A stretch of 64,000 nucleotides of DNA from Metridium senile (Eukaryota > Cnidaria > Anthozoa > Actiniaria > Metridiidae): assembly GCA_949775045.1 (NCBI GenBank), contig OX459101.1, forward strand, positions 13,690,347 through 13,754,346, given 5' to 3'. The notes under the pieces are model-generated. The model had not been told where the DNA came from, searched no databases, and worked only from the letters and a program-made list of their open reading frames with translations. The position numbers and the translations under genes are program-made. Below are positions 35,219-44,879 of this stretch, one piece after another. The stretch's first letter is position 1, and each line of letters opens with the position of its first letter.

Positions 35219-36196
35219 CACAGGCAGCCCAAGCAATTCACTTTTACAGTAGAGATATGTGAGGAAAAAATCGATATTTTTTATTGAAATAAATTTGAAC
35301 ATATTTCAATCCTGTGTTGTTGTTTAACTTATTTAATGTCATTCTGGGTGGTTTTTAAACGTTTAAGAGCACTTTTTCTTAATGTTTGCCCACCTGTACT
35401 TAAATATGGAAAGGCTGGTCACTCGAGATATCCATCGCTTGTCTTCGATGGTCGAAAAAATCATGTTTAATCCTTCCTTTGCCTTCAAATTCCCCTCACC
35501 ACCATAGATTAATGATCCTTCTGTCCAGAAATCAGCAAAAAATGTTCATGGATCTCGAGTCAGACCTCACGAAATCATAGATATTGAGCGATTTTCAACG
35601 ACAATTTTCCTTCAGATGAGCTGTGAGGCGCGCTTAACGGACACCGATATAACTTCGCAACCGGGTCTTATTTTGTAAAACTCATTCTGATTGGACGACT
35701 CTATTCCATGGTTACCAATCATCCAATCAGAATGAGTTTTACAAAATAAGGCCCGGTTGCGAAGTTATATCGGTGTCCGTTAAGCGCGCCTCACAGCTCA
35801 TCTGAAGGAAAATTGTCGTTGAAAATCGCTCAATATCTATGATTTCGTGAGGTCTGACTCCAGATCCATGGACATTTTGCTGATTTCTGGACAGAAGGAT
35901 CATTAATCTATGGTGGTGAGAGGAATTTGAAGGCAAAGGAAGGATTAAACATGATTTTTTCGGCCATCGAAGACAAGCGATGGATATCTCGAGTGACCAG
36001 CCTTTCCATATTTAAGTACAGGTGGGCAAACATTAAGAACAAATGCTCTAAAACGTTCAAAAACCATCCAGAATGACATTAAATAAGTTAAACAACAACA
36101 CAGGATTGAAATATGTTCAAATTTATTTCAATAAAAAATATCGATTTTTTCCTCAAATATCTCTACTGTAAAAGTAAATTGCTTGGGCTGCCTGTG
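35219..36196. mobile_element. Long foldback transposon, CACAGG family, copy in unit 3
   Basis: Third copy at the same offset in the unit, with the same flanks and end sequences. Confidence 0.85.
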
Positions 36197-36704
36197 AGAG
36201 AGCATGTAAACATCCCGCCGAGCTTCGATATTTAGCTATTTTGTACTCTATCAGAATTGCCATACTGACATGATTATCGATTGAATGAGAACAATATACA
36301 AGTCATAGTGGCTCAGGCATAACATATATGCTTTTAACATAAAGTAATCTATACCTAATTGCAGGAGTGTTGTCAAATGAAAGAACAAGGTGGGTAATTT
36401 AGTAAAAAAGGAATAACAAAAGAAAGAATTCAGACACTTAATTAATTCCTTTTCCACCGCTAAATTACTAAAGTCAGGACAACATTCTTGCAATTAGGTT
36501 TTAGTGATTACCATAAACATTGACAAGGCTGCTTACCCATATTGTCAGTTATCTATCACTGAATGCGGTAATACTGATTGAATGAACACAACACCACTAA
36601 TTAATGCTTCTGATCGATAAGGCACTATTAAACTTGAACAGCTTCGAAGCGAAACTAACTCACACTGAATCCCTTAGGGTGGGGACAGGAAACAACTGTC
36701 TACC

Positions 36705-36977
36705 ATGTCCAAGCCCGGCACGTGGGGGGCTTTTTATAGAAACGAGTATTATCTTAGACTGGTAAATCAAGGATGTGTATTTTTGAAAAGAGATAGAAAA
36801 ATACATGAAATATTATCAAAACCAAAAGATCGCGTTGACGCTGAGAAGCAAACTGTGGTGAGTGTGAGATATCTTACGTTGGAGAGACACGAAGGTACAC
36901 CCCCGCGATACAATTTTAATGTCAGCGGTCCCAATAAGCAGTGTATACGTAATCCACTTGATGTACTCATTGCGTGA
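36705..36977 (+). CDS. 90-residue protein of unknown function at the edge of the tandem array
   Basis: The frame begins MSKPGTWGAFYRNEYYLRLV and ends NPLDVLIA. It is basic, without signal peptide or membrane segment. The first codons and leader are shared with the truncated frames in the two upstream units, while the rest is unique in the window. Substitutions relative to those copies keep the frame, and the one length difference is exactly three bases. No family is recognised. It could be a small gene, a first exon (a GT occurs at the point where the copies diverge), or chance. Confidence 0.35.
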   Translation: MSKPGTWGAFYRNEYYLRLVNQGCVFLKRDRKIHEILSKPKDRVDAEKQTVVSVRYLTLERHEGTPPRYNFNVSGPNKQCIRNPLDVLIA

Positions 36978-37362
36978 GATCGTTATTTGTATTAAAATTC
37001 ACATAATATATATTTTATGATATACTATGTATGTTCATAAAGCCAAAAATCGAGCACAAACGAACATTGATATAAGCAAAGAAAGTACTACTTTAGTTAT
37101 AGAAATGTCAATATTTTGTACTTTCTTATCAGTGTCTATACAAGTATACAACACAGACAAAAGTGGCAGCATTATTTACAAACTTCATGTTCTTCTAAAT
37201 GCACGCTTTCGTTTGAAATAGTGCATAGATAGAGTTTTTGAATTATACATTTATTGCAAAAAAATGTTATCGCAGCTTTAAAGAACAAGCATCAAACCAA
37301 GACCGAAATTAAGGCGCTGGATTTGTGCTATAAATTTATTGAAATCTTGATTTCAACAAAAT

Positions 37363-37475
<113 letters not shown>

Positions 37476-37545
37476 CTTATAAGTAATGATTTAGAAACGC
37501 ATAATGATGTAAAAATGAGACTTAGTAAAGAAATAATTGTTTTTT

Positions 37546-38201
37546 GACGTTTCGGAGCCATCACGCTCCATTATCAGATAATACTAATTACAAAATGCGA
37601 TTTTTCAAGAGATTTTTTCAAGAGTAACAGCAACGCTCCCTATGCGAGAGCCAGAGGAACTTGTTCGTGTTGTCGTCCCTTTTAAGGACCAGGTGTCCGC
37701 GGACACTGTAAAAAAGCAGCTCAAAGATCTTAGCTTAAACGTCGGTACCATTATCCAGCCCATCTTTACCACCCGTAAGCTTGAAGAAGATCTCAAAACA
37801 CGGGAGTTGAAACCTACTATTGTGAATCAACAACGTGTCGTCTATATTTTAAATGTGACCTGTGCGATGCAGGTTATGTAGGTTTCACAAATGGACACCT
37901 TTATGTACGCGTTGAACAGCACAAGCAAAAATCTTCATCTATTTATAAACACTATATTAAAGAACACAATAGTACTGCTCCTGACAACTTAATTAATAAC
38001 TTTATTGTTCTTAAGAAATGTTCCAGCAAATTTGACTGCCTTCTGCACGAGATGCTGTACATCAGGGAATTAAAACCTGTCCTGAATGTACAGTCCGATT
38101 CCATCAAGGCTAAATTATTTACATAAATTAGTTTATAAGCGAACTTCTGCATTTTGTAATTAGTATTATCTGATAATGGAGCGTGATGGCTCCGAAACGT
38201 C
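37546..38201 (+). pseudogene. Penelope-like element 3' fragment with GIY-YIG endonuclease, flanked by inverted hammerhead-like termini
   Basis: The frame from 37642 reads PEELVRVVVPFKDQVSAD and QPIFTTRKLEEDLK. After a one-base frameshift near 37,845 it continues as KCDLCDAGYVGFTNGHLYVR (the YVG part of GIY-YIG), HEMLYIRELKP and a stop at 38124-38126. This is the endonuclease end of a Penelope-like element; the reverse transcriptase is absent. TGACGTTTCGGAGCC at 37,545 and its inverted copy at 38,188 bound the fragment. Each contains a hammerhead-like order (CTGATAA, a perfect GGAGC/GCTCC stem, GAAACGTC). Confidence 0.8.
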
Positions 38202-38240
38202 AAAAAATAATTATTTCTTTACTAAGTCTCATTTTTACAT

Positions 38241-38243
<3 letters not shown>

Positions 38244-38298
<55 letters not shown>
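38244..38298. repeat. ATA microsatellite
   Basis: About 18 ATA units followed by ATTAATAATAATTT; it flanks the Penelope fragment on its other side, mirroring the AAT run at 37,367. Confidence 0.9.
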
Positions 38299-38360
38299 TA
38301 ATAATAATTAATAATAATTTTTATTTATAAAACGCAAATACAAATCTGTTCTAAGCGCTA

Positions 38361-38722
38361 TACAATACAATACAATACAATACAATACAATACAATACAA
38401 TACAATACAATACAATACAATACAATACAATACAATACAATACAATACAATACAATACAATACAATACAATACAATACAATACAATACAATACAATACAA
38501 TACAATACAATACAATACAATACAATACAATACAATACAATACAATACAATACAATACAATACAATACAATACAATACAATACAATACAATACAATACAA
38601 TACAATACAATACAATACAATACAATACAATACAATACAATACAATACAATACAATACAATACAATACAATACAATACAATACAATACAATACAATACAA
38701 TACAATACAATACAATACAAAC
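38361..38722. repeat. Pentanucleotide (ATACA)n satellite
   Basis: About 72 perfect ATACA units. Because 5 and 3 are co-prime all frames stay open on the minus strand, giving three spurious proteins of repeated CIVLY. It lies directly 3' of GTTCTAAGCGCT, a sequence typical of retroposon tails. Confidence 0.97.
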
Positions 38723-39611
38723 ACGTGGAAATATACCTACATTTGATCATTTCCTTTAAAAAACAAATCTCATTTCTATACTTTTTAAATATAAAACTGA
38801 CTAGCATTACTTCGGTCTTAGCTTGATGCATGCTTGTTGCTTAAAGCAGCGACATCGGTTTTTCTAAAATAAGTGTATATATGTTTGCTCATTTAACAAA
38901 ATGAACAAAGTGAACTACATGTAATTACTTCCTCTAATTTTCAAATCAATAATGTTCCTGAAATTGACCCCCAGCAATATATCCGGGCCTACCATATACA
39001 AAAAACGAACTACCTCTAAATCTATATACAATTATAAACATATCTCTGAAATAAATCATTTCCATCGACCTTGACCGCTTACTTGGCTATTTTCAACAAG
39101 TGTCTTTCCCTTCCATCTTGGGTGCGTAATCCTGGATATTTACAATAATTGTTCTTGATCATGATCTTCATCATGAATAAAGTGTTAATCTCCGGTACTC
39201 GAACCCTTTTTCCATGCAAATACTTAATTCTTAACCTGGTCGTCGTTCTTCAACGTGGAAGAGTTTAGATTACTTGCCTATTGCAAAATAATCCTTGTTG
39301 GATTTCTTTGAAAAAGGAAGAGTATTTTTTTATAAAATAAGTACGTGTGCACAAGTGTTTGAATTCTACACATTGTTAAACGTTGTTCCAATTTTAGAAT
39401 TAAAACCATGGGAAGCCTTTGAAGTGGGTTTAAAGTCCACCACTTTTAAAAAATCTTTCTCGTAAAATGTCTTTACAAACACTTCCATTCCTCATTTCAA
39501 GACTTGTTCGAGACGCGAACGGATTTGCAACTTTTTCATGCAGTCTAATAACTATAGTGACCGAATCAGTTCATTCTGAGTGTCAATAAAAAAAACTGTA
39601 TATAATCCAAT

Positions 39612-39617
39612 TTTATT
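39612..39617 (-). promoter_or_regulatory. Candidate polyadenylation signal of E-Syt
   Basis: AATAAA on the minus strand about 95 bp after the E-Syt stop. No poly-A tract of a retroposed mRNA is obvious beyond it. Confidence 0.4.
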
Positions 39618-39711
39618 GACTTCTCGATCTAGAATCTTTACTATCGTCTTGAGGGTCAAACAATCTCCCGGTATTCTTCCCAAACAACAAAATTAACAGT
39701 ATTTTCTTTAC

Positions 39712-41973
39712 TTATTTTCTTAATTCACAAGTCATTGTCACTCCTGAGGACAAAGTTAATTCAGACAATCGTAATGTCGTTCGGCCAATTAGATTGCTTC
39801 GTCTCCGTACAAGGCCACTTCGTGCATTCTTTACCGCTAGTTCCAGGGTCCTATATCTAAGTTCTTCCAAGTAAACTTCATACTGAAATGTTTCATTGAA
39901 TACAGGACTCAGGCTCCCACGGACGACTTTTGACTTTCGTCTTGAGTTCTTGTTTTGATCTGGAAGAAGATATAAGCGGACGTACGGGTTTGTCTTGTTT
40001 GGTAAATAGCGAGACTTGAGGTTGTCCGCCCGTATGACAACCACTATCAAAAGGCCCTTGGTGTGGTCATACCTTAACGCTAGTTGTACTTCACCAGTTA
40101 TTTGTTCCAATGCGTGGTCGATTGACATCGATGATATGCTACTATTACCAGCTACTGAAGTACTTGACATCACTTTCCTACTAGTAAGTACTTTACCATC
40201 CACTTCGTTATCAGATAGTGGGAATGTATCAAGGTGAGCCGGAAGACTCACACCAAGGGTAGTTCGTGTAATGTTGGTGGAAAGCGGTTCTGTTGGTTCA
40301 ATTTCCTCTTCTTTACAAGAAGTAACCTCGGGAGCCTTCATTGCTCGTAGCTCAACTCTACACTTCAAAGCGCTCTTTTCGAACCCTGGCCCTGTCAAAG
40401 GAAAAGCGCCTTCATGGGCCATACCTGGGACATTCTCGATACGTTTTATATCAAAGTTAATATGACATAAGATCTTGTCTCCCTCCATGATCTGTATACG
40501 AACAGTTTCAGTATGTGGGTTGCTAATAAGGAAACGCATTCTTTGGTTCCATGTAGGAGCACTACTGTATACTGAATAGGTGTCACGCTTTACCTTGCCA
40601 ACTCTCACGGTGCAAAATAGAAGTTTAGGATCAACTTCGTCTTTCAAATCACTTGGAAGATCGATTGCTGTAATGACTTTCACAAAAAGCGCAGCTACAG
40701 TGGGATTGACTGGGGTGGCTTGACGAATGTCCTCAGGGTTTAAAGTCAGATTAAACCAGCTTAACTTCATGTGGACACAACCATCGTCTACTCCTTCCAA
40801 TGGAAGCCAAACATCGGATGTGCCTTTTGCAATGGTCTGTGACACTTTGTATTCTGCATGACCAATTTCCTCATCTTTACTAGCTATATCCTCATCAAAC
40901 ACTTTAATGGACAGTTCTTGGCCTTCTGTGTTATCTATGAAAGCTTCAAAGGTCTCTTTCCAAACAGGATTACAGTTACTTTTTCTGGTTTTAGTGCGAA
41001 ACTTCTGTGCGCCTATCTCAAGTATGCAATAAGGATCAGAACTTCCTTCACCTATAAATGCTTTATCAGCTTTGATGAGATCTTTGGCTTCTGTAACCTC
41101 AACACGAAGAAGGCCATCAGGGATAGGGTAAGCCAAATCACCGTAGTCCACACTTACAGCAAGCGGTACTGCAATTCTATTTGGCAGCACAACAAACGAA
41201 GCAGCTACATCTTGCACAATGTTTTGCAGTATTTCCTTGATGCCAGGTATATCGAGAACACTCAACAGATTTGTCAATTCAAAGGATATTTTTGGTCTGT
41301 TTAGAAAAAACACAGTTACACCACCCACTGGGTTATAATCAGAAACCAAAGGCTTGAATATGACACGAAGAGGTCCATGAATCTCCAAATCAGAAACGCC
41401 AAGCTTGACTTTCTTGACTCCCAAAGTGAAGTTAGCATCGCCGTTGTAAACAATGTCTAGGTCCATGATGAACTCGTTGTCTCGTTTAGATGTGCATGTA
41501 TGATAGGTTCGTATGTGAGTGATGTACAATGGAGTCTGACCCAAAGAAATGTTCTCGAAGCACAAGCATTGTAATGGCGCTGGTAAACATGCCTGTATAG
41601 CAGGCTCAACACTCTTCTTCAGGATTTCTACTACCATATCTTCGATGTACGGCCACATCTGATCCAAAATCTTGTTGACCCAGAGAGCGTGTTCCTCTTC
41701 ACTAAAGTAAATCCATGAGGGCATACTTGGCCAGATGTCTTTGACGTCGTCTTCTTCCTTGATTTGCTTGTGTATTTTTCTTTTTCTTTGTGATAATAGG
41801 TGGCCTGATTGAAGAAATGCACCAAATGATAACAAAAGGATGATCCATGCAAAGCTGCAATGATAATACCCCAGGATCCATGGTATAATTCCTAAAAGAC
41901 AATACTTAAAGCAGGCATTTAAGTGAAGCGATGTGAGTTGAAATGTTTGTTTACTATCGCCTGTCATTATCAA
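39712..41973 (-). CDS. Extended synaptotagmin (E-Syt), intronless
   Basis: E-Syts tether the ER to the plasma membrane and transfer glycerolipids. Residues 23-58 form a hydrophobic hairpin for ER insertion; about 88-268 is the SMP lipid-transfer domain. C2A (about 288-405) keeps acidic calcium ligands in loop 1 (SSDPYC) and loop 3 (VFDEDIASKDEEIG). C2B (about 425-540) has lost most of them. C2C (about 626-752) has an Asn-Pro in place of the usual Asp-Pro in loop 1 and a basic loop (LVRRRSNL), which suits phosphoinositide rather than calcium binding. At 753 residues it is a little shorter than human ESYT2/3. The whole frame is one exon, unlike CAND1 and the trefoil gene nearby, suggesting a retrocopy or lineage-specific intron loss. 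No disabling change is seen. M1 and M3 are both possible starts. Confidence 0.95.
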   Translation of the reverse strand: MIMTGDSKQTFQLTSLHLNACFKYCLLGIIPWILGYYHCSFAWIILLLSFGAFLQSGHLLSQRKRKIHKQIKEEDDVKDIWPSMPSWIYFSEEEHALWVNKILDQMWPYIEDMVVEILKKSVEPAIQACLPAPLQCLCFENISLGQTPLYITHIRTYHTCTSKRDNEFIMDLDIVYNGDANFTLGVKKVKLGVSDLEIHGPLRVIFKPLVSDYNPVGGVTVFFLNRPKISFELTNLLSVLDIPGIKEILQNIVQDVAASFVVLPNRIAVPLAVSVDYGDLAYPIPDGLLRVEVTEAKDLIKADKAFIGEGSSDPYCILEIGAQKFRTKTRKSNCNPVWKETFEAFIDNTEGQELSIKVFDEDIASKDEEIGHAEYKVSQTIAKGTSDVWLPLEGVDDGCVHMKLSWFNLTLNPEDIRQATPVNPTVAALFVKVITAIDLPSDLKDEVDPKLLFCTVRVGKVKRDTYSVYSSAPTWNQRMRFLISNPHTETVRIQIMEGDKILCHINFDIKRIENVPGMAHEGAFPLTGPGFEKSALKCRVELRAMKAPEVTSCKEEEIEPTEPLSTNITRTTLGVSLPAHLDTFPLSDNEVDGKVLTSRKVMSSTSVAGNSSISSMSIDHALEQITGEVQLALRYDHTKGLLIVVVIRADNLKSRYLPNKTNPYVRLYLLPDQNKNSRRKSKVVRGSLSPVFNETFQYEVYLEELRYRTLELAVKNARSGLVRRRSNLIGRTTLRLSELTLSSGVTMTCELRK

Positions 41974-42439
41974 AACGTTTCACTGGGGTACTCCTGCATC
42001 CACACTCATGAGCCAGCAGATATCGAATCACAAACACTAAAAAAGGATTACTAATAGAGCATTAGGCGAGTCCCCAACCGCCTATTATGCCAGTGAAGTG
42101 TCGAAGAATTCAGGTGTTGGAGTTAAGAGCTTGATTTGAGCAGGTGGCGGTCGTCAAATAATCACAATGTATCAAACTAACCTGGTAAACAAACTGATAA
42201 AAAGAGAAAACAAACCATGAAAGGATTTCGTTTATTCTTATATATTTCATTATGACATATTGATACCATTTAAAGTGAAATAAATTCGATATTGGTTCTC
42301 TGTTGCCCGCGCTAATCAATCAATCAATTAAAAAACAACCTGCCATCTTTAGGTCAACATTTTTATGATAAATAATGTAAGATGTAGATGTTTATATAAA
42401 TCATCCACTTAATTACCACAAACAAATACCATCAGTTTT

Positions 42440-42640
42440 TTTTTCATAATAATAATAATTTATTTTACAAAAGTCTCGATGATTAAACAAAAATTAAAAT
42501 TACACTTAAAAAATAAAATATCAAAAATATTGAAAAAAAATTGAAATAAATATGTTTGCGTATAAAATATATAATTATGCATATTTATATTTATCATATA
42601 TAATTATGTAAATATACATTTTACGAGTTGTGAAAAAATG
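42440..42640. other. AT-rich stretch without recognised gene
   Basis: ATAATAATAATTTATTTTAC and nested palindromes of ATATAATTATG type occur upstream of E-Syt. No promoter element can be assigned with confidence. Confidence 0.3.
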
Positions 42641-42952
42641 CGAATAACGAGTAAAATGTCCGCCAGCATTACGGGGAAAATTACAAATAAGTTATTTATT
42701 AACTAGACGCTCTACGTAGCGTGCACTCGTGCCCTTGATGCAAGGTGATGAGCTGGGGAGAGCTGGAACTAGTTTACAGATTTGAGTGGCAGAAAAACAG
42801 TTGAAAGACAGTTGTCACTGCAGGTGAACGCACACAATTTTTATATAATAAAGTATGAAGTTGCTGAAACTAAAACAATATGAATATGAAATAAATCAAA
42901 ATTTGTGGATTTGTCTAATTTGATGTGCATTATAAAGATTGTGGTAGCCGTC

Positions 42953-43237
42953 CTATGGTTGTTTAGAACTGGCTGATAAAGATGAGGCATCATGATTTTG
43001 AGTATGTACTACTTCTGTATTACTGTGTTGAATTAGGGGACCAGGATTTGATTCAATGTCACTTGAAATAAGTAATTTTCGTCTAGACAGACAATAGTTC
43101 TCGTTTTGAGCATAACATTTTATTGAACCACAGGTAGCCCAAGCTATGCATTTGTACGTTTTTTTGCAATATGACGAAATATTTAAAATGCAATAAAAAT
43201 AAACATGTCTACCTGTGTGTTGTGTTTTTCTTTGCAT
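42953..43237 (-). CDS. ORF remnant with a 2A ribosome-skipping peptide
   Basis: The frame contains RRKLLISSDIESNPGP; the DxExNPGP core lies at 43037-43060. 2A peptides cause the ribosome to skip the Gly-Pro bond and are known in non-LTR retrotransposon and NLR-like ORFs of marine invertebrates as well as in viruses. Only about 27 residues follow before the stop. Everything upstream of about 43,129 lies in the arm of a foldback element, so the apparent N-terminus is not original: the host ORF was cut by that insertion. The start, and expression, are doubtful; the motif is clear. Confidence 0.6.
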   Translation of the reverse strand: MQRKTQHTGRHVYFYCILNISSYCKKTYKCIAWATCGSIKCYAQNENYCLSRRKLLISSDIESNPGPLIQHSNTEVVHTQNHDASSLSASSKQP

Positions 43238-44199
43238 TTCTGTGAAGTTTCAGGCCATTTTCTTCAATTTTGAGTGATTTATGGCTGATGTTCCCCAGCG
43301 TCCTAAGAAGAGGGGAAGGTAGCACACTCGGACGAGTTCGCTCCCCAGGTAGCCTCCAGTAATTCGCTTCTAGCTCGCCCAAAATTACGAATCTCGACAA
43401 AATTCCTTCAGATTATCTTTGCCCGATAGTCACTCCTTCCACTAAACCAAAGTTCTTTTCAAAGCTCGAACGCTTTCACTAAAAAAAACCCGCTCTATCT
43501 CAACGATATCGCTGAAATCCGAGCCGCGACCAGATCAGGCTTGCAACGGACTTTTTCAAACCATACTTACCCCTCCCCTCCTGTTACAAACTGCTTTGTA
43601 CAAATTATATAATTCGTGTCTTACATTTTTTAACACCAAATCGTTATGGCTTTTTCCTACTCTAGTTTAACCGAAGAACAAAAACACGTAGTCTCCACAG
43701 TAGAAAGCGAACGTAATCTCCTGCTTACAGGATAGCAGTTTGTTACAGGAGGGGAGGGGTAAGTATGGTTTGAAAAAGTCCGTTGCAAGCCTGATCTGGT
43801 CGCGGCTCGGATTTCAGCGATATCGTTGAGATAGAGCGGTTTTTTTTAGTGAAAGCGTTCGAGTTTTGAAAAGAACTTTGGTTTAGTGGAAGGAGTGACT
43901 ATCGGGCAAAGATAATCTGAAGGAATTTTGTCGAGATTCGTAATTTTGGGCGAGCTAGAAGCGAATTACTGGAGGCTACCTGGGGAGCGAACTCGTCCGA
44001 GTGTGCTACCTTCCCCTCTTCTTAGGACGCTGGGGAACATCAGCCATAAATCACTCAAAATTGAAGGAAATGACCTGAAACTTCACAGGAATGCAAAGAA
44101 AAACACAACACACAGGTAGACATGTTTATTTTTATTGCATTTTAAATATTTCGTCATATTGCTAAAAAACGTACAAATGTATAGCTTGGGCTACCTGTG
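43129..44199. mobile_element. Long foldback transposon, CACAGG family, with captured helicase-like fragment in the loop
   Basis: Arms 43129-43595 and 43734-44199 (about 466 bp) are near-perfect inverted copies with CACAGGTAGCCCAAG ends. The 138-bp loop is unique sequence. No matching target duplication remains. Arm-derived frames such as SRFVILGELEANYWR occur twice, once per strand, and are by-products. It lies 91 bp upstream of the vanin-like start codon. Confidence 0.85.
43646..43735 (+). pseudogene. Helicase-like (PIF1/UvrD type) N-terminal fragment in foldback loop
   Basis: A 29-codon frame contains SLTEEQKHVVSTVESERNLL followed by LTG and a stop exactly where the right arm begins. The L-x-x-E-Q-x-x-V...N-hhh-T-G order matches the Q-motif and the start of Walker A of PIF1-like and UvrD-like helicases, cut before the GKT/S. 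The fragment is short, so the family is inference. Confidence 0.4.
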
Positions 44200-44290
44200 G
44201 TTCTGTTTGAACTTTAGACCTACAGCGTATTTTTACAGCGAAGGTGAGATCACATTCTTGACAAAATATCACGTAGCAATTCTTGCGACG

Positions 44291-44658
44291 ATGGCCATCC
44301 TACTTCTTATTTGGCTATCTTTTATGCCGTTATTTGGTTTCGTTTTATGTGATCGTAAGGAATATCGTAAGGAATATCGTAAGGAATATGTAGCTGCGAT
44401 ATTTGAACACCAAGCTATCTTTGTACCATTTAGTAAGCCAACCAGGCAAGAAGCGTTAAATACAATGTTAACAAACATTGATGTTTATCGAGAGCAAGCG
44501 AGTAAGGCTAAATCAATGAATGCTGAAATCATTGTTTTCCCTGAAGATGGTCTGTATGGGTTTTCATACACAAGAAAGACTATCTATCCATTCTTAGAGA
44601 CGATACCTGATGCATCTGTATTACAACCGCCGTGGATTCCCTGCCGAGATCCTTTAAG
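44291..44658 (+). CDS. Vanin/biotinidase-like amidohydrolase, first exon only
   Basis: From ATG at 44291 a clean signal peptide (MAILLLIWLSFMPLFGFVLC) is followed by three RKEY repeats, then YVAAIFEHQAIF, ALNTMLTNIDVYREQASKA, EIIVFPEDGLYGF and PWIPC. This is the start of the nitrilase domain of pantetheinases and biotinidase, including the first catalytic Glu in the PEDG motif. The catalytic Lys and Cys would be in later exons. A donor AAG|GTATCA ends the exon in phase 2. No continuation was found before the next transposon (45,541), so the gene is either continued after long introns beyond view or truncated. Upstream codons in frame belong to the foldback arm and are not used. Confidence 0.75.
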
Positions 44659-44879
44659 GTATCATAACAATCAATTACATGACGAATGAACTTTGTATAG
44701 AAACTTAACTCAAACTCAACTCAACCTCTAACTCGATGATTAGCCAATCCCGAATTACAGATAACAGTATTTGAGAAGTAAACATTAATATTCAAGCGTG
44801 ATTATAATAGTGCATTTGCAGTTTAACGAGCTTCCACAATTCCTATCGGTCTCAGATCAACCACTCCAGATGGACAACG

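Larger units (their letters stand above)
30121..36772. repeat. Tandem array, unit 2,357 bp, 2.8 copies
   Basis: Unit starts (GTTATACAGCGTTTAG) lie at 30121, 32478 and 34835, exactly 2,357 bp apart. Units 1 and 2 are complete; unit 3 diverges near 36,710-36,772. Copies look almost identical (for example C/G at 31,145 versus 33,502). Each unit has a short ORF remnant on its left side, the 978-bp palindrome, a 145-bp hairpin MITE, and a repeated GAAGCGAAACTAACTCAC block. All repeated 65-90-codon frames in it recur at the same offset, and most lie in the palindrome arms, so they are not treated as genes. A recent duplication or an assembly effect are both possible. Confidence 0.95.

Noticed and set aside
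30203..36493. Sets of 65-90-residue frames repeated at 2,357-bp spacing
   Set aside because: They fall in palindrome arms and the flanks of the duplicated unit; identity between copies reflects recent duplication, not selection.
38308..38831. Three minus-strand frames of 119-157 residues
   Set aside because: They are translations of the (ATACA)n satellite, repeating CIVLY.
40858..41304. 148-residue plus-strand frame inside E-Syt
   Set aside because: Antisense shadow of the conserved E-Syt coding sequence.
43209..44119. Matching 63-residue frames on opposite strands
   Set aside because: The same inverted arm of the foldback element read twice; no homology was recognised.
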